Assembly: GCA_963799425.1 (NCBI GenBank)
Contig: CAWCXA010000018.1
Span: 3,297 to 67,296, forward strand
Source of the DNA: CAVWSM01 sp963799425
Lineage (GTDB): Bacteria; Actinomycetota; Actinomycetes; Jiangellales; Jiangellaceae
Direction of reading: 5' to 3'
Length of the DNA stretch: 64,000 nt
The notes beneath the pieces were generated by a model. It searched no databases. It saw nothing but the letters and a program-made list of their open reading frames with translations, and had not been told where the DNA came from. The position numbers and the translations under genes are program-made. Below are positions 61,513-64,000 of this stretch, in pieces (the first letter of the stretch is position 1; each line of letters begins with the position of its first letter).

Positions 61513-62197
61513 TCAGAGTTGGCTGGTGACGTGCTCAGAGGCTGAACGCGTGTCCCGCCTCTCCGGGTCCGCATGGCGTACGAGCACCACCGACCCATCC
61601 ACCACCAGCGGCACAAGCAGCGCGGCAAGAACCGTCTCAAGATCGAGATCGTCGCGCTCCACGAGCAGCCGCGTTCCCGCGGGAACGTCCATTGCGCGCG
61701 CTCGCGCCAGCAGCTCCACATGCTCTCGCAGGCTTGCCGGCCGCGAACCGATCTCCGTACGCCGGCACCTCGACCGCATAGTCCAGCACCCGCGACGGCA
61801 GGGGCTCCACGAACCGCCCGCCCAGCGGCCGCAGCGACAGCGCCACGACCTCGCCGGCGTTACCCTCAGCGGCGGACGAGACCAGATCCGGCCCCACCAC
61901 CGCCACGTCGACTCCAGTCGACGAGCCAAGCACAACCTCTGCCCCGACTGCCCACGCCGACATCACCCACACCAGCGACTGCCAGTGCGCGGGCAAACAA
62001 ATACCTACGCGTGCGTCACGATCGGGGATGCCCAGCCCGTCCACCAACAGGTTTGAAGTCTTGGCGACCCAGTTCTCGTACGTCGCCACCGACAGCTCGA
62101 CCCGCTCGCCGGTCGCATCGTCATAGAAAGTGATGAACGGCCGCGCGCCGTCGCGAGCGAGCGCCCCCCGCAGCAGCGCGTACGGCGACTCCAACAC
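61513..62197 (-). pseudogene. TIGR03089-family protein, frameshifted
   Basis: Actinobacterial family related to the N-terminal part of AMP-binding (acyl-CoA synthetase) enzymes but without the full catalytic set; function unknown. GTG 62197 starts LESPYALLRGALARDGARPF; VGICLPAHWQSLVWVMSAWA and GSSTGVDVAVVGPDLVSS follow. Near 61765 one extra G shifts the frame; the other frame gives IGSRPASLREHVELLARARA and LVERDDLDLETVLAALLVPL to the stop at 61513-61515. About 228 residues. The domain after VGPDLVSS keeps the family pattern, so the gene is probably intact in the cell. Confidence 0.82.
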
Positions 62198-62205
62198 CGA
62201 AACGA

Positions 62206-62935
62206 TCAGAGCGCGTTGGGCTCAGGCGAGTCGCTGAACGGGTGGTCCTGCACGAAGTCGCGCACGGCCTCGCCGGACAGATCCCCGCAGTACTGCCGGA
62301 AAGCCGTCTCAGCCCCCCAGTGCGACAGCGCGTACGACTTGCCGTCCGGGAACGCACCCTCGGCCCGCTCCGGGTCCCACGGCGCCACGATGAACTTGCC
62401 ACGCCACCTGGTCGGACACGTCATCGGACTCCGACGCCTTGGTCGCCAGGTCCTCGAGCGTGTCGAGGTCGCCGTCCGAGATCGACGGGTCGTACCACAA
62501 GATCGTGTAGCCGTGCTCGAGGTTGTGTACGAGCCGCTCGATCTCGGGGGTGTCGTCCACCGTGTAGAACTTCCGCTCGAACGCCGCCGGGGCCCCATAG
62601 TGCGGGCCGGAGTCCGGCGGCGCGCTCGTGTACTCGATCGTCTCGCCGTCGGGCCGGTGGTCCTGGGTTCCTGTCTGCGCGTCCTCGATCACCGGGTCGC
62701 AGGACGCGTCAGCGGCTGCCACGCCGAACGTGCCCCAACCCTTGTTGGCCGGGTTGTTGCGCGACTGGTTGATCAGCGGGATCGCGGCCGCGGCAATGAT
62801 GCCGAGCGCAAGTACCCCGCTGACGCCAAAGACGAGCATCTTCCGGCGCCGGTCGGCGCTCTCCTGCTCCTTTTTCAGCGCCTCGACCCGGGCACGGCGA
62901 TCCACGGCCTGCTGCTTCTTCGAACTCTGCGCCAC
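62206..62935 (-). pseudogene. DUF3105 membrane protein, frameshifted
   Basis: Membrane-anchored protein of the DUF3105 family. GTG 62935 begins a basic, coiled cytoplasmic start (RARVEALKKEQESADRRRK), one hydrophobic helix (VFGVSGVLALGIIAAAAIPL) and the extracellular domain with PPDSGPHYGAPAAFERKFY and LVHNLEHGYTILWYDPS. Near 62401 the frame changes; the rest reads GKFIVAPWDPERAEGAFPDG and AFRQYCGDLSGEAVRDFVQD to the stop at 62206-62208. About 242 residues. The family is widespread in actinobacteria; its role is unknown. Confidence 0.85.
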
Positions 62936-62996
62936 GGGGCTCTCTCTTCGGCGGATATGTCAGGGGACACCGACCGTGAAGTCTACGGTGTCTGCC

Positions 62997-63965
62997 ATGA
63001 CGATCGGCGCGCGCTCACGGTTCCGCTCGGAGCGAGTGGCCGACGACACACCGGGCAAGGTCCGCGAGTGGCAGGCGACGTACGCGATCAACGTCCACCG
63101 CACCCTCTCCGTCCACCGGCGCGCCAGCGATCCCACGTACCGGATCCAGCCCGACGGCAGCGTCTGGCGAGCCGTACGCACGCCCGCCGGCCCGGCCACC
63201 CTGCGCCTGCGCGCCGAGCCGGCCTCCGGATCCGTACACGCCACCGCCTGGGGTCCAGGCGCCGACTGGCTGCTCGACTCGGTCCCTTCGATGCTCGGCG
63301 CCGACGACGACGTCGAGGGCTTCGCCCCGGTCGAGCCAGTGCTGCGGGATGCCTGGCGGCGTACGGGCGGCAGCTGGCGCATCGGCCGTACGGGGTTGGT
63401 GCTCGAGGCCTTGATCCCCGCCATCCTCGAGCAGAAGGTCACCGGCATCGAGGCGCACCGCGCCTGGCTCACGCTGCTCCGGTGGCACGGTGAGCCCGCC
63501 CCCGGCCCTGCGCCCGTCGGCATGCGGGTCGCTCCGGACGCCGAGACCTGGCGGCACATCCCGTCGTGGGACTGGCACCGCGCCGGCGTTGGGCCGCAGC
63601 GGTCCGAGACGGTCGTACGGGTCGCGCGCGTCGCCAACCGCATGGAAGAGGCGTGTACGTTGCCGCAGGCCAAACGAGTCCAGCGGCTCACCGCGATCCG
63701 CGGGGTCGGCGTTTGGACGGCAGCCGAGACGCTTCAGCGGGCGGTTGGCGATCCCGATGCCGTGTCAGTAGGGGACTTCCACATCCCGCGGTTGGTGATC
63801 TACAACCTGACCGGCCGCGTCTCCGACTCCGACGAGGAGATGCTGGAGCTGTTGGAGCCGTACGCCGGCCATCGCTATCGGGTCACCCGGATCCTGGAGA
63901 TGGCGGGTGCTGGCGCACCACGGTTCGGGCCGCGGCTGGCGCCGCGCGACTACCGCGCGATGTGA
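62997..63965 (+). CDS. AlkA-like DNA-3-methyladenine glycosylase (HhH-GPD superfamily)
   Basis: Base-excision repair glycosylase, 322 residues from ATG 62997. The N-terminal beta domain (TYAINVHRTLSVHRRASDPT, ATLRLRAEPASG) precedes the helical HhH-GPD core: ALIPAILEQKVTGIEAHRAW, the hairpin LTAIRGVGVWTAAETLQRA, and the catalytic aspartate in SVGDFHIPRLVIYNLTGR. The family removes alkylated purines from DNA. It is divergent from the DUF3105 gene, with 61 bases between starts, and is not linked to the glycan genes. Confidence 0.9.
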   Translation: MTIGARSRFRSERVADDTPGKVREWQATYAINVHRTLSVHRRASDPTYRIQPDGSVWRAVRTPAGPATLRLRAEPASGSVHATAWGPGADWLLDSVPSMLGADDDVEGFAPVEPVLRDAWRRTGGSWRIGRTGLVLEALIPAILEQKVTGIEAHRAWLTLLRWHGEPAPGPAPVGMRVAPDAETWRHIPSWDWHRAGVGPQRSETVVRVARVANRMEEACTLPQAKRVQRLTAIRGVGVWTAAETLQRAVGDPDAVSVGDFHIPRLVIYNLTGRVSDSDEEMLELLEPYAGHRYRVTRILEMAGAGAPRFGPRLAPRDYRAM

Positions 63966-64000
63966 GCCGTGGCGCTCAGGAATCGGGCAACGAGATGACC

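Noticed and set aside
1..64000. CRISPR arrays, tRNA or rRNA genes, IS elements, prophage or integrase genes
   Set aside because: I looked for regular direct repeats, cloverleaf-like segments and transposase motifs and saw none; this is not an exhaustive computed search.

Overview
The window is high-GC actinobacterial DNA, most probably from the Nocardioidaceae or another Propionibacteriales family. The evidence is the very high GC, many GTG and some TTG starts, four-base ATGA/GTGA overlaps, and the actinobacterial set of pccB, monofunctional BirA, TIGR03089-, DUF3105- and LCP-type proteins. Genus is inference.

Layout. 1-16.2 kb is mostly housekeeping: acyl-CoA carboxylase beta chain (cut by the left edge), ppc-birA, a PH-domain membrane protein, a class III cyclase, a crotonase and an HMG-CoA-lyase-type protein, a secreted lipoprotein/PKD pair, an orphan ribbon-helix-helix protein, a POT peptide transporter, an orphan winged-helix protein, a CoA-binding protein, UDP-glucose dehydrogenase, GtrA, purK and purE. 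16.3-61.5 kb is a large cell-surface polysaccharide locus. 61.5-64 kb returns to flanking genes (TIGR03089, DUF3105, AlkA-like glycosylase).

The polysaccharide locus has nucleotide-sugar genes (ugd, rfbA/C/D, two adjacent gmd, a GDP-mannose-type pyrophosphorylase, galE), a possible uronate-amidation module (bi-domain oxidoreductase, alpha/alpha-toroid protein, DUF354 protein, asparagine-synthase-like amidotransferase, methyltransferases), an ABC exporter with a Wzt-like C-terminal domain, eight complete predicted GT4/GT2 transferases, a GT-C-like membrane protein, and many SAM methyltransferases. Two LCP proteins could attach the polymer to peptidoglycan. Two secreted wall proteins (SpoIID type and PGRP-amidase type) carry DUF4214-like repeats, and a methyltransferase between them carries the same kind of module. 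The simplest reading is a methylated, deoxyhexose- and uronate-containing wall glycan or capsule exported by the ABC route.

Two cautions. Many conserved genes carry one- or two-base frameshifts, often in short G/C runs, and I read most as likely sequence errors. The most interesting part is 36.9-44.3 kb: an FkbM/GT4 array that includes a degenerate FkbM protein and a half-length GT4 relative beside intact paralogues.
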